From: Candidatus Woesearchaeota archaeon
Lineage (GTDB): Archaea; Nanobdellota; Nanobdellia; Woesearchaeales; GW2011-AR9
DNA: 64,000 nucleotides
Direction of reading: 5' to 3'
NCBI GenBank assembly: GCA_018696595.1
Contig: JABHQW010000008.1
Coordinates: forward strand, 164,484 to 228,483
The notes under the pieces are model-generated. The model was not told where the DNA came from. It did not search any database and was given only the letters and a program-made list of their open reading frames with translations. Positions within the stretch are counted from its first letter, which is position 1; each line of letters starts with the position of its first letter. Positions 1 through 8,235 of this stretch are shown one piece after another. Made by a program: the position numbers and the translations under genes.

Positions 1-1329
1 AGCACAGATCACTTAGAAAACTTAACTCTTTTTGATGATGGTAATCATGGAGATGGTAATGCAAACGATAATCTTTTTGCAGCAGTTTGGCAAAGCAAAA
101 ATGTCCCCCCATTTAAAGGAATTAAGAATTTTGAATTAAGTCAAAACGGAAATAAGAACAATTTAATTCTTTCTGCAAGTGATTGTTTGCCATTAGGTGG
201 CCATTCAATAAATACAAATAATACCCAAAACATAATTTTTGTTGGATATGAAGAAAATAAGGAAATTACTTTCTTTAAAAATAAAGCCAATAATTTGTTT
301 AATGTGATTACTGAAATTGCAATTAAAAAGAGTCTGGCCAATATTGAATCAGTAGAAGAATATTTTTCAGAAAATAGTTACAATTATTATGTGTTAGCAC
401 AATCAATAGATCAACCAAATAAAAATTTAGTCTTAGATAAAGTAATTAACCAATGCAATTTTATTTTTAATATAAATGAAACGCCTTCAAATGAAACAAA
501 TGACGAAATAACCAAAATAAAAAACATAATCTTTTTCTTAGATGAAGATTTTCCTTACTGTGAACAAAATAAAGATTATGTCCACGTCAACCCGGATTTT
601 ATGATTAATGCTTCTGTTACAAGTGACAATACAACTCAAACAGATTTTATTGAAAACTTCTGTGATTATGTAATAACTAAAGAAGAACTTAAAAATAAAT
701 ATATGAGTGAACTGGTGCCACCTTACATCCAAATTAATGAAATTATTTTTAATCAGGAAGATAATCCAGAAATAAATTTGGATTTTACGATTTATGATAA
801 TAAAAATGAAACAATCAATTATACTATCTATTTGGATTTAGATCATCCTTTAATGTATTTAAAACAAAACTTGACAACCAATGGAACTAAGATTAATTTA
901 AACTTAACAATTCCGGATGGGAAACACATAATGTGGATTGAGGCTGAAGATATAGATGGAAATATGGAATTATCAAAAGCGATACCAATTGAAAAGAATG
1001 TTAACGATTTCAGAGTTATAATCAACTCCTTAGATGAAGTCTCGCACCTCACCTCTCCAGAAATAAGATTTGGTGTTTTTCATAAAGTTCCTGATTTTGA
1101 TTTAAGTTACGAAATTTATGCAAACAAAGAAGTTATATCTAAAGGGGAAGTTAAACCATTATTTGAAAAATCTGTCAAAACAGAACTTCCTGATGGGGAA
1201 TATGTTATTTATATTGTTATAACAGACAAAAAAGGCAATAAGGCTAGTTCATGGCCGTACAAGATAATTGTTGGGACAGAAGTACAACCAGAAACTTATA
1301 GTGCAAATATTGAGTGGTATGAAGAATGA
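1..1329 (+). CDS. Secreted Ig-like surface protein, 5'-truncated
   Basis: The reading frame is open from base 1, so the gene begins before the window; at least 442 residues are visible. No enzyme motif is seen. The early segment contains a DDGNHGDGNANDNLFAA stretch typical of Ig-like beta-sandwich domains in secreted proteins. The C-terminal half looks like two Ig-like modules, each ending in a D-G-K/E ... D-x-x-G-N pattern (for example DGKHIMWIEAEDIDGN). Many N-x-S/T sequons occur (NETND, NASVT, NETINYT, NLTTNGT), consistent with an extracellular glycoprotein. The stop codon overlaps the start of the next gene (ATGA), so the two are probably co-translated. The function is unknown; cell-surface location is an inference. 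Confidence 0.75.
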   Translation, partial: STDHLENLTLFDDGNHGDGNANDNLFAAVWQSKNVPPFKGIKNFELSQNGNKNNLILSASDCLPLGGHSINTNNTQNIIFVGYEENKEITFFKNKANNLFNVITEIAIKKSLANIESVEEYFSENSYNYYVLAQSIDQPNKNLVLDKVINQCNFIFNINETPSNETNDEITKIKNIIFFLDEDFPYCEQNKDYVHVNPDFMINASVTSDNTTQTDFIENFCDYVITKEELKNKYMSELVPPYIQINEIIFNQEDNPEINLDFTIYDNKNETINYTIYLDLDHPLMYLKQNLTTNGTKINLNLTIPDGKHIMWIEAEDIDGNMELSKAIPIEKNVNDFRVIINSLDEVSHLTSPEIRFGVFHKVPDFDLSYEIYANKEVISKGEVKPLFEKSVKTELPDGEYVIYIVITDKKGNKASSWPYKIIVGTEVQPETYSANIEWYEE

Positions 1330-2162
1330 TTAAAAAAATTGGTTTAAGTATGTTGTTTTTCACTTTCCTGTTGCTAGTTAGTACAATAGCGGATCCTTTA
1401 TACTCAGTTTCTTTAGTTAACACAGATCAGGGTTTAGCTTATTCAAACACTGAAATCACAGAAGGGAAAATCCCCCCCTTATTGAATGAAGGGACGGTAA
1501 CAATAAAAATTATTGATTTCTCGGGAAATATGTTGTATGAAAATAAAGTATCTCCCCCCTTGTTCCAACCTTTCCAATTATTTGTTCCTTACTACAAGAA
1601 TGGAAAAGAAATAAAAATCATTACAGATAATGAAGTTCCCCTTTCAATAGAAGTTAATCATTTTGCTGATACTTGTGGAAATGATATCTGTGAGGACCAT
1701 GAAAATTTTGATCTTTGTAAAGATGATTGTGCTCCTAATGAAAAAGATTCTTATTGTAATAAAGAAACAAACAATGTTTGTGACCCAGATTGTACAGAAG
1801 GAGAAGATATTGATTGTGAAAAAGAAAAAAAGATAATTGGAGAAGATGAAAACATTAATTATGAAGAATCTAAAGAAGCTGAAAAGGAAAAAGTTGTTGG
1901 AGATGAGAAAAAAGAAGGAGAAAAAGGATTTCCTTGGTGGATAATTTTATTATTGTTAGTAATCTCACTATTTATTGCTTTAATTATTTTCTTAATTGGC
2001 CATGATAAGAAAAAACACGAAAATGAAAGATTAAAACCAATGAGCAATTATATCCAAAAATATCTTCAGCAAGGATATTTACTTAAACAAATAAAATTAG
2101 AATTAATTAAATCTGGATATAAAGAAAAAGATATTGAAAAAGCTTATAGATTGGTAAAATGA
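1326..2162 (+). CDS. Membrane-anchored Cys-rich surface protein
   Basis: The 278-residue product has an N-terminal Sec-like signal peptide (residues about 1-22, MIKKIGLSMLFFTFLLLVS) and a short beta-rich extracellular part. A cysteine-rich segment at about 115-165 has the spacing CGNDICEDHENFDLCKDDC followed by a second C-rich unit. An acidic and lysine-rich linker follows, then one transmembrane helix (about 202-225, starting PWWIILLLLV). The cytoplasmic tail ends in a small helical module (YIQKYLQQGYLLKQIKLELI, then GYKEKDIEKA) that resembles a short UBA-like or helix-turn-helix motif. The gene overlaps the preceding one by four bases. I read it as a signalling or anchoring partner of the upstream Ig-like protein; the biochemical role is unknown. 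Confidence 0.75.
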   Translation: MIKKIGLSMLFFTFLLLVSTIADPLYSVSLVNTDQGLAYSNTEITEGKIPPLLNEGTVTIKIIDFSGNMLYENKVSPPLFQPFQLFVPYYKNGKEIKIITDNEVPLSIEVNHFADTCGNDICEDHENFDLCKDDCAPNEKDSYCNKETNNVCDPDCTEGEDIDCEKEKKIIGEDENINYEESKEAEKEKVVGDEKKEGEKGFPWWIILLLLVISLFIALIIFLIGHDKKKHENERLKPMSNYIQKYLQQGYLLKQIKLELIKSGYKEKDIEKAYRLVK

Positions 2163-2204
2163 TTAATTTTTAAATTGAAAATTAAAAAAGTAAGAAGAAA
2201 AAAA

Positions 2205-4517
2205 TTATTTCTCTCTTTCAGCATCCAATAACAGTTTCTTTTCAGTCTTAGCAACAACATGTCTAATCTCCCTAACCGCATCAGCATTAGCAGAAATCGA
2301 ATCAACACCTTGATGTACTAAAAACTCTGCCATCTCTGGACGAGAACCAGCTTGACCACAAATTGAACTTTTCACGCCATACTTCTTACAAACTTTAATC
2401 ACTTTTGCAATTTCTCCTAAAACGGCAGGATGCATTTCATCAAACAGTTTAGAAATTTTAGCATTGTTCCGATCAATTCCTAAAGTCAACTGAGTTAAAT
2501 CGTTTGTTCCAAATGAAACAAATGAAATCCCTTCTTTACATAAATCTTCAATAATCCAGCAAGAGGCAGGAGTTTCTATCATTACCCCAAAATCAACATC
2601 TTTACATGGTTCTAAACCAATCTCTCGCATAACTGCTTTAGCTTTCTTAACTTCATCTGCACGAATCACAAACGGCAGCATGATTCCCACATTATCCATA
2701 CCTTCATCATGTAATTCTTTAATTGCTTGAAATTCTGCTTTTAATATTCTTGGCTCATCTAATAATCTTCTTATAGCATGCCAACCAATCATTGGATCAC
2801 TTTCATGAGGCTCTTGATCTCCGCCTTGCAAATTTCGGTATTCATCTGAACGCATATCTGAACATCTTACCCAAACCGGTTTATGGGGAAAGGCTTTAGC
2901 AATCTTACCAATACCTTCTTTTAACAAATTAACATAATCTTGATCTTTATCTTGCCTAATATACTCCGCAGGGTGAACTTTACCAGAAGCGATCATAATT
3001 TCTAAACGAACCAACCCAACCCCGTCTGGATTTGTTACAGCTGCTTTTTCGGCCATGTCTGGAAGATCTAAAATTATTTTTATATCTGTAGCTGTAACTA
3101 TTTCTTCTCCTGTAGAAACTTGTGTTGGAGCGGCTATTGTTTCCTTGACTTTCATGATCCCATCATAAACTATCCCCCTTGTAGCATGAACAGTAATTTC
3201 TTGAGCATCTTTTAAAATTTCAGTAGCGTGTTCTGTTCCCACAATACAAGGAGTACCCATTTCTCTAGAAACAATAGCGGCATGACAAGTCATCCCACCT
3301 TCATCTGTAACTATAGCGCCTGCTTTTTGCATTGCCGGAACCATATCAGGAGTAGTCATTTTAGTTACCATTATGTCTCCTTTCTCAATTTTGTTTAACT
3401 CAGAAGCATCCTTAATTATTCTTACTTTTCCAGCATAAACTCCACGTGAAGCAGTTTCTCCTTTAATTAAAATTTTTCCTGCTTCTTCATCAGTTGCAGA
3501 CCCTTGCTCTGTTTTTTCTTCAACTTTTTCTTCTTTATGAAAAGTTGTAACTGCTCTTGCTTGAACAATTAAAATATCATTTCCTTCAATTGCCCATTCA
3601 ATGTCCATCGGTTTTTGATAATGGTCTTCAATCTTTTTTCCTAAACGAGCAAGTTCTCTAACTTCAGAATCAGGAACCACTTGTCTTTCCTGGTTTTCTT
3701 TAGGAATATCTTGTTTTTCGTTCTCTCCGTTTTCATTCCTAAATAAACCCCATTCCTGTTTCTTTATTTTTGTAGATTTTATTGCTTTAGTATTTTTATC
3801 AACAATGTAAGTGTCAGGATTGACTTCCCCTCCAACAATTGATTCACCTAATCCATAAACACCTTCAACTACAATTTCATCTTCTTGGTTTGTACTTGGA
3901 TTAATTGTAAACATAATTCCTGCCCGATCAGAATTAACCATTTTTTGTATAATTGCAGAAATTAAAACTTTTTCATGATCAAATTTGTTCTTTGTCCTGT
4001 AATATATTGCTCTAGCTGTAAACAAAGATGCCCAGCATGCTCTTACTGCAGTTATCACCTGGTTTTTACCTTTAATATTGAGATAAGTTGCTTGTTGTCC
4101 CGCAAATGATGCTTCAGGTAAATCTTCTGCAGTTGCACTAGATCTTACTGCAACAAAAACTTCTTTCGCTTCAATTAAATCATGTGCTTCCTTTTCTGCT
4201 CCCAGAAGTTCATAATTATCTATAATCTCTTCCTTAATTTCTTCAGGGATTTCAGTGTCTGTAATGATTTTCTGAATTTGTTTTGCTACTTCTTGTAACT
4301 TAGCAGTATCATCGACATTTAAACCAAACAATTGTGCTAAAATTTTATCTTTGATTCCTGTCTTTTCAATAAACTCTTTGTAAGTTTGAGCAGTAACTGC
4401 GAAACCATTTGGGACTGGTAAACCAGCATTAATCATCTCAGCGAGATTTGCACCCTTCCCTCCCGCAGTAGCAATAGAATCTTTATTTAAATCTTTAAAC
4501 CAAGCAACGTATGACAT
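2205..4517 (-). CDS. ppsA: Phosphoenolpyruvate synthase (pyruvate, water dikinase)
   Basis: This 770-residue enzyme converts pyruvate, ATP and water to phosphoenolpyruvate, AMP and phosphate, the entry step to gluconeogenesis. All three expected parts are visible. The N-terminal ATP-grasp-like domain has GGKGANLAEM at 19-28 and VRSSATAEDLPEASFAGQ at about 124-141. The swivelling phosphohistidine domain has GGMTCHAAIVSRE with the catalytic His at 412. The C-terminal TIM barrel has FGTNDLTQLTLG and the catalytic-type Cys at 720 in SSICGQAGSRPEMAEF. The length is slightly shorter than the usual 780-820 residues. The ATG at 4517 has a good ribosome-binding site (GAGGTG, 8 bases upstream), and the gene appears monocistronic. 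Confidence 0.97.
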   Translation of the reverse strand: MSYVAWFKDLNKDSIATAGGKGANLAEMINAGLPVPNGFAVTAQTYKEFIEKTGIKDKILAQLFGLNVDDTAKLQEVAKQIQKIITDTEIPEEIKEEIIDNYELLGAEKEAHDLIEAKEVFVAVRSSATAEDLPEASFAGQQATYLNIKGKNQVITAVRACWASLFTARAIYYRTKNKFDHEKVLISAIIQKMVNSDRAGIMFTINPSTNQEDEIVVEGVYGLGESIVGGEVNPDTYIVDKNTKAIKSTKIKKQEWGLFRNENGENEKQDIPKENQERQVVPDSEVRELARLGKKIEDHYQKPMDIEWAIEGNDILIVQARAVTTFHKEEKVEEKTEQGSATDEEAGKILIKGETASRGVYAGKVRIIKDASELNKIEKGDIMVTKMTTPDMVPAMQKAGAIVTDEGGMTCHAAIVSREMGTPCIVGTEHATEILKDAQEITVHATRGIVYDGIMKVKETIAAPTQVSTGEEIVTATDIKIILDLPDMAEKAAVTNPDGVGLVRLEIMIASGKVHPAEYIRQDKDQDYVNLLKEGIGKIAKAFPHKPVWVRCSDMRSDEYRNLQGGDQEPHESDPMIGWHAIRRLLDEPRILKAEFQAIKELHDEGMDNVGIMLPFVIRADEVKKAKAVMREIGLEPCKDVDFGVMIETPASCWIIEDLCKEGISFVSFGTNDLTQLTLGIDRNNAKISKLFDEMHPAVLGEIAKVIKVCKKYGVKSSICGQAGSRPEMAEFLVHQGVDSISANADAVREIRHVVAKTEKKLLLDAEREK

Positions 4518-4628
4518 TTGTAAGCACCTCTTTTGAATAATTGTTAAAGAATTAAATTATTATTTAAACTTATCTTTAATAGAATAAAATAAATTAAAAA
4601 AATAAGAACTGATATTATATTTTAACAG

Positions 4629-4976
4629 TTATTCTTCATCCAAATCTTCGCCGAAATCATCTGTATCTTCAATACTTTCATCATACATTGGTTTATCGGG
4701 AATTCTTTCCAAAGATTCTTTGCTTACAGTTTCAAACTTTTTCCTTCTGGGTGCTGGACGATCTTTCTTCTCTAGTTTTTTAACAACTTCAGCAAAACCA
4801 ACTTTTTCTAATACTTTAGTAACTTTTACTAAAACAAAATCATTTTCTTTTGTGTTAGCAACAAATAACACAAAACCTTTAACTCTAGCGATCCCGTCAC
4901 CTTTTCCACCAACAGAATCTATATGCACTTCATACTGTTCTCCCGCTTTAACCGGGGCTGTTCTACTTTCATTCAT
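4629..4976 (-). CDS. TRAM-domain RNA-binding protein
   Basis: The product is 115 residues long. Residues about 9-68 form a TRAM domain, a small beta-barrel that binds RNA; the signature G-K-G-D-G-I-A-R-V-x-G-F-V-L-F-V is clear. A basic linker (KKLEKKDRPAPRRKKFE) and an acidic tail (ending DDFGEDLDEE) follow. Single TRAM proteins in archaea are thought to act as RNA chaperones; that role is family knowledge, not shown here. The ATG at 4976 is preceded by a strong GGAGGT site 8 bases upstream. The gene stands alone between ppsA and radA. Confidence 0.9.
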   Translation of the reverse strand: MNESRTAPVKAGEQYEVHIDSVGGKGDGIARVKGFVLFVANTKENDFVLVKVTKVLEKVGFAEVVKKLEKKDRPAPRRKKFETVSKESLERIPDKPMYDESIEDTDDFGEDLDEE

Positions 4977-5124
4977 TTATACGTACCTCCGAGTACTAGT
5001 TCTAGATTTATGAGAATTAGACTGTGAATTTGTATTTATTTGCTTCATAACTTTAATTGTTTATTTGCTTTAATATTATATAAATGTTGTGTAAAAAATA
5101 AAAGAAAAATAAAAAGAAAGAAAA

Positions 5125-6180
5125 TCAACTCATGTCCTTAATCCCACTCTCTTCAACCATGAAACAAGTTTCACCGTCAGGTAAGTTAGGCGCGTCAATC
5201 AATTTAGCAACTCGACTACCTTTTCTACCTTTTCTCAAATAGATTCTAAAAGTAGATGCGTGAGCAACAATATGCCCACCAATAGAAGCGGTTGGATCTC
5301 CAAAGAACTGATCTGGTTTAGCCATAACTTGATTTGTAACATAAACACAAATGTTATGTGAAGATGCAATCTTAGCTAAAGCATGCATGTGTCTGTTTAA
5401 TTTCTGTTGTCTCTCTGCTAAAGTTCCCCGGCCAATAAATTCTGCCCTGAAATGAGAAGTTAAAGAATCAACAACGAGTAATCTTATTTTTTTACCTTGT
5501 TCTGTAACTAAACTATCAACTTTTTCAGTTAACAACATCTGGTGGTCTGTATTATAAGCACGAGCAACCATGATTCGACTTAATGCATCTTGTGGATCAA
5601 TTCCTACGCCATGTGCTAGTTGAGTAATTCTCTCTGGCCTGAATGTGTTTTCAGTATCAAGATAAACCACATAAGCATTTGGATCTTCTTTAAGAGTGTT
5701 TACAGCTAAGATATGCCCAATTTGAGTCTTACCAGAACCAAACTCACCGAAACATTCAGTAATTGCATTGGTTTCAAAACCACCACCCATCAGATTATCA
5801 AATCCTTCTGAACCAGTACGGATTTTACAAATTAATTCTCTTTTCTTCAATACGTCCATGCCGGTCTCAAAACCCATTTTCATACTATCTCTAGCGGCAT
5901 TGATCATTTTTCGCCCCACAGATTCTGAAACTCCTGCGGTTTCGGCTAATTGTCCTAATGTAGCAACGGCAATAGACATTAAATCTCTATAACCAGCAGA
6001 TTCTAATTTTTCTGCAGTTGCTGCCCCCACTCCGGGAAGGTCTTGTATAGTTAACTTCTCCATTTTTGGTTCCTCAATAGGTTCAACTTCTTCTTTTACT
6101 TCTTTGATGGATTCTGCTTCTTCAATGTTAATTTCTTCTGTGTATTCTGGTGCCATTTGTTCAACTTTTTGTTTTGTCAT
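5125..6180 (-). CDS. radA: DNA recombinase RadA
   Basis: RadA is the archaeal RecA/Rad51 recombinase, which forms filaments on single-stranded DNA and catalyses strand exchange. An acidic N-terminal extension (about 1-40) precedes a helix-hairpin-helix domain (about 43-100, DLPGVGAATAEKLESAGY). The ATPase core carries the Walker A motif GEFGSGKT (145-152) and the Walker B motif LLVVDSL (Asp 238). The Rad51-type motif FIGRGTLAERQQKLNRHMH is also present. The 351-residue length is normal apart from the acidic extension, and no intein interrupts it. A GAGGT ribosome-binding site lies upstream. The small gene just upstream (6232-6519) is on the same strand with a gap of about 50 bases and may share its transcript. 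Confidence 0.98.
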   Translation of the reverse strand: MTKQKVEQMAPEYTEEINIEEAESIKEVKEEVEPIEEPKMEKLTIQDLPGVGAATAEKLESAGYRDLMSIAVATLGQLAETAGVSESVGRKMINAARDSMKMGFETGMDVLKKRELICKIRTGSEGFDNLMGGGFETNAITECFGEFGSGKTQIGHILAVNTLKEDPNAYVVYLDTENTFRPERITQLAHGVGIDPQDALSRIMVARAYNTDHQMLLTEKVDSLVTEQGKKIRLLVVDSLTSHFRAEFIGRGTLAERQQKLNRHMHALAKIASSHNICVYVTNQVMAKPDQFFGDPTASIGGHIVAHASTFRIYLRKGRKGSRVAKLIDAPNLPDGETCFMVEESGIKDMS

Positions 6181-6231
6181 TTTATTATATACCTCTTCAT
6201 TATTAAATATTGTGGGAATAGAGAATAACCT

Positions 6232-6519
6232 CTATACTTCTCCCTTAAACAATTCTTGTTCGTTAAGAACAATAAATTCGTAAGCTTTCTGCAATACTAC
6301 ATTAGCTTTCGGTAAATCATTCGTTCTCATAGAATTTGTTGTCTGCCAATTGTCATCTTTGTCCTTATAACATCTTTCGATGGCAACTGTGTGATATTCA
6401 CCATTACCTTCTTTTGTTTTATTTCGCCAGACAGTAGCAGAAACTGCGCCTGCACGAAATCTTTTCTCGGGAAAGTTCCCGGGTACTTCTTCTACAACTA
6501 CTTTTTGTTTTGTGTTCAT
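6232..6519 (-). CDS. Small conserved-looking protein upstream of radA
   Basis: I do not recognise a named family. The 95-residue product has a compact core with the pattern FRAGAVSATVWRNK, then YHTVAIERCYKDKDDNWQ, then NDLPKANVVLQKAYEFIVL. This reads as a beta-rich half followed by one long helix. The pattern (aromatic, basic and beta-rich) would suit a small nucleic-acid-binding fold, and the position directly upstream of radA points the same way; both are inference. I chose the ATG at 6519 because it has AGAGGAA 8 bases upstream; a longer frame to 6564 adds 15 residues without a better site. The upstream region holds short repeats (6558-6731). Confidence 0.7.
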   Translation of the reverse strand: MNTKQKVVVEEVPGNFPEKRFRAGAVSATVWRNKTKEGNGEYHTVAIERCYKDKDDNWQTTNSMRTNDLPKANVVLQKAYEFIVLNEQELFKGEV

Positions 6520-6557
6520 TTTATATTTCCTCTTCCTTTCGGTTTTTATTTCAACTA

Positions 6558-6731
6558 GTTGCAATTATACAACCAGCGAGGTTGCAATCAGTTTTGATTA
6601 CATCTACTATAGTACAGAAACTAATTTATATAGCTTGTCCGAGGTTGTCTAGTGGCTGCATTGAAGCTCTGAAACAAGAATATTTTGATGATAGAAACGT
6701 TCTCGCACTAGACAAAGAGGGTTGTCTAGTG
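6558..6731. repeat. Short iterated repeats and a 10-bp hairpin
   Basis: The region between two minus-strand genes contains GTTGCAAT twice (6558-6565, 6581-6588) and CGAGGTTG twice (6577-6584, 6640-6647). TTGTCTAGTGG also occurs twice (6645-6655, 6722-6732). The second TTGTCTAGTG copy pairs perfectly with CACTAGACAA at 6706-6715 across a 6-base loop (AGAGGG). The same antisense arm could pair with the first copy, so two alternative structures are possible. The hairpin sits 7 bases beyond the stop codon of the transporter and may act in its termination or in control of the small gene upstream of radA. No function is demonstrated. Confidence 0.6.
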
Positions 6732-6737
6732 GGTTAT

Positions 6738-8123
6738 TTAGAACAATAATTTCATTTGCAAAGCTAGAACAAATAAAGTAATAACAATTACAACCGGAAT
6801 AATTAATATGCTGTAAGATAAAAATTTCTTATAACTCATTTCAATTTTGTTAAACTTTAACATTTTAATCCACATTAATCCCGCTAAAGCCCCAAACAAA
6901 GTAAGATTATCGCCTAAATTCGCTCCAACAATTAATGCCAATCCTTTATTCAAATTACCGTTTAAAGCTTGAGCAAAGAACATTGTCATTGGTTGATCAA
7001 TCATTATATTGGCAGTGATTGCAGAAAGAATTCCTGTAAAAAATATTTCTGAAAATATTCCCGTAAACTTACTCAATAAAATTGCTAGATAATTAGTCAA
7101 CCCATAAATAGTAAACAAATGAATAATAATAAAAAATGAAGTGATTAGAGGTAATATCTTCCACGGCATACGATGAAAACTGACAAAAAATTCATTAACT
7201 TTAAATTTCCAATTATGTGCTAACATCATTAATTTTGTCTTCTGATGATGATATTGGTGTGATTGGAACTTTGTTTTCCAATGGTGAAATGAAAATAATA
7301 AATTAACAACTAAGAAAAATAAAGCAAAGCCAGTGGTTACCTGCCAAATTTCTAAATTCAAATATTCAGAAAATAGTAAAGAAACAAAAAATAAGGAAAA
7401 GAGAACCACACTAACAACTGCTGCAACTTTATTCCTAATATATTTTGTATGGTCTAATTTCTTGATAACCCTAATCTTTCTTTCAATTTGTTTCCTGAAA
7501 ACAAAGAACACTAACAAAGAAGTTATTACACCAGCAACAATTGTTGGAATAAACATTAATTTACTATATTCAAAGAAGCTTAAATTTAATGCTTGAGCAA
7601 CAATAATGTTTGTTGGACTACCAATATAAAGAATCATGCTCCAAGTGTTAGAAGCAAAAAATACTGCAATTAAGTAAGGCAGAGGATTAATTTTAGAATG
7701 TTTGGATAAATAAAGAATTAAAGGAGTCATGGTTAAAGTAACAACATCATTGGAAGTGAAAATGGTTAAACAAGCAGTAAATAAAATCAAATAAAAGAAT
7801 AATTTGTAACCATTATTCTTAGAGAACTTTAAAACCCGAAAAGAGAGATATTCAAAAAATCCAGTAGTATCTAAAGAGATGCAAACATAAGCAGCAGTAA
7901 AAAAGATTAATATTATTTGCCAAGGAACCAAATTATTTATTCCTTGCAAAGCTTCAAGAATCATAGAAAAATTTAACAAACCAATAAGCAATAAAACCAA
8001 GATTGCCAGAAGAGGAGCAATGCCATAATCAATTTTAATCCTTTTTATTTTAGGTTCTTTAATAATGGTGAACACTGTCGCAAAGAAAACTAATATCAAT
8101 AAGATCTGTTGAACATCCATCAA
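6738..8123 (-). CDS. ArsB/NhaD-type ion transporter (IT superfamily)
   Basis: The 461-residue protein has about 11-12 hydrophobic segments and belongs to the ion-transporter superfamily that includes ArsB, NhaD and SLC13-type carriers. The paired re-entrant motifs are recognisable: TSNDVVTLTMTPLI in the first half, followed by the loop IGSPTNIIVAQALNLSFFEY, and the second-half counterpart GANLGDNLTLFGA. A long charged cytoplasmic loop with several His residues (about 275-300, KTKFQSHQYHHQKTKLM) divides the halves. The substrate (arsenite, sodium/proton or dicarboxylate) cannot be decided from sequence alone, and no arsenic genes lie nearby. The start used is the first of two adjacent ATG codons. 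Confidence 0.88.
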   Translation of the reverse strand: MMDVQQILLILVFFATVFTIIKEPKIKRIKIDYGIAPLLAILVLLLIGLLNFSMILEALQGINNLVPWQIILIFFTAAYVCISLDTTGFFEYLSFRVLKFSKNNGYKLFFYLILFTACLTIFTSNDVVTLTMTPLILYLSKHSKINPLPYLIAVFFASNTWSMILYIGSPTNIIVAQALNLSFFEYSKLMFIPTIVAGVITSLLVFFVFRKQIERKIRVIKKLDHTKYIRNKVAAVVSVVLFSLFFVSLLFSEYLNLEIWQVTTGFALFFLVVNLLFSFHHWKTKFQSHQYHHQKTKLMMLAHNWKFKVNEFFVSFHRMPWKILPLITSFFIIIHLFTIYGLTNYLAILLSKFTGIFSEIFFTGILSAITANIMIDQPMTMFFAQALNGNLNKGLALIVGANLGDNLTLFGALAGLMWIKMLKFNKIEMSYKKFLSYSILIIPVVIVITLFVLALQMKLLF

Positions 8124-8207
8124 ATAAAAGATATTTCTTTTCTTTATTAATATTTCTTAAACCCTAGACCAATAGGTTTACCCCCCAGCAGTAATAAACG
8201 AGGAAAC

Positions 8208-8216
8208 ATTTATAAA
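8208..8216 (+). promoter_or_regulatory. TATA box for the 8236 gene
   Basis: ATTTATAAA lies 20-28 bases before the ATG at 8236. With archaeal spacing, transcription would begin at or within a few bases of the start codon, so the mRNA is probably leaderless. Confidence 0.65.
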
Positions 8217-8235
8217 CTAGAAAAACAATTTAGCT

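Noticed and set aside
187..1329. A complete gene starting with TTG at 187.
   Set aside because: The frame is open to base 1 and the extra residues look like the same Ig-like protein, so the gene is truncated by the window instead.
4720..5013. A plus-strand gene of 97 codons.
   Set aside because: It lies antisense to the TRAM gene, which has a clear domain and ribosome-binding site.
6631..6735. A tRNA-like gene (GTCCGAGGTTGTCTAGTGGC looks like a D-arm).
   Set aside because: No T-arm of the GGTTCGA type and no matching acceptor strand could be found on either side.
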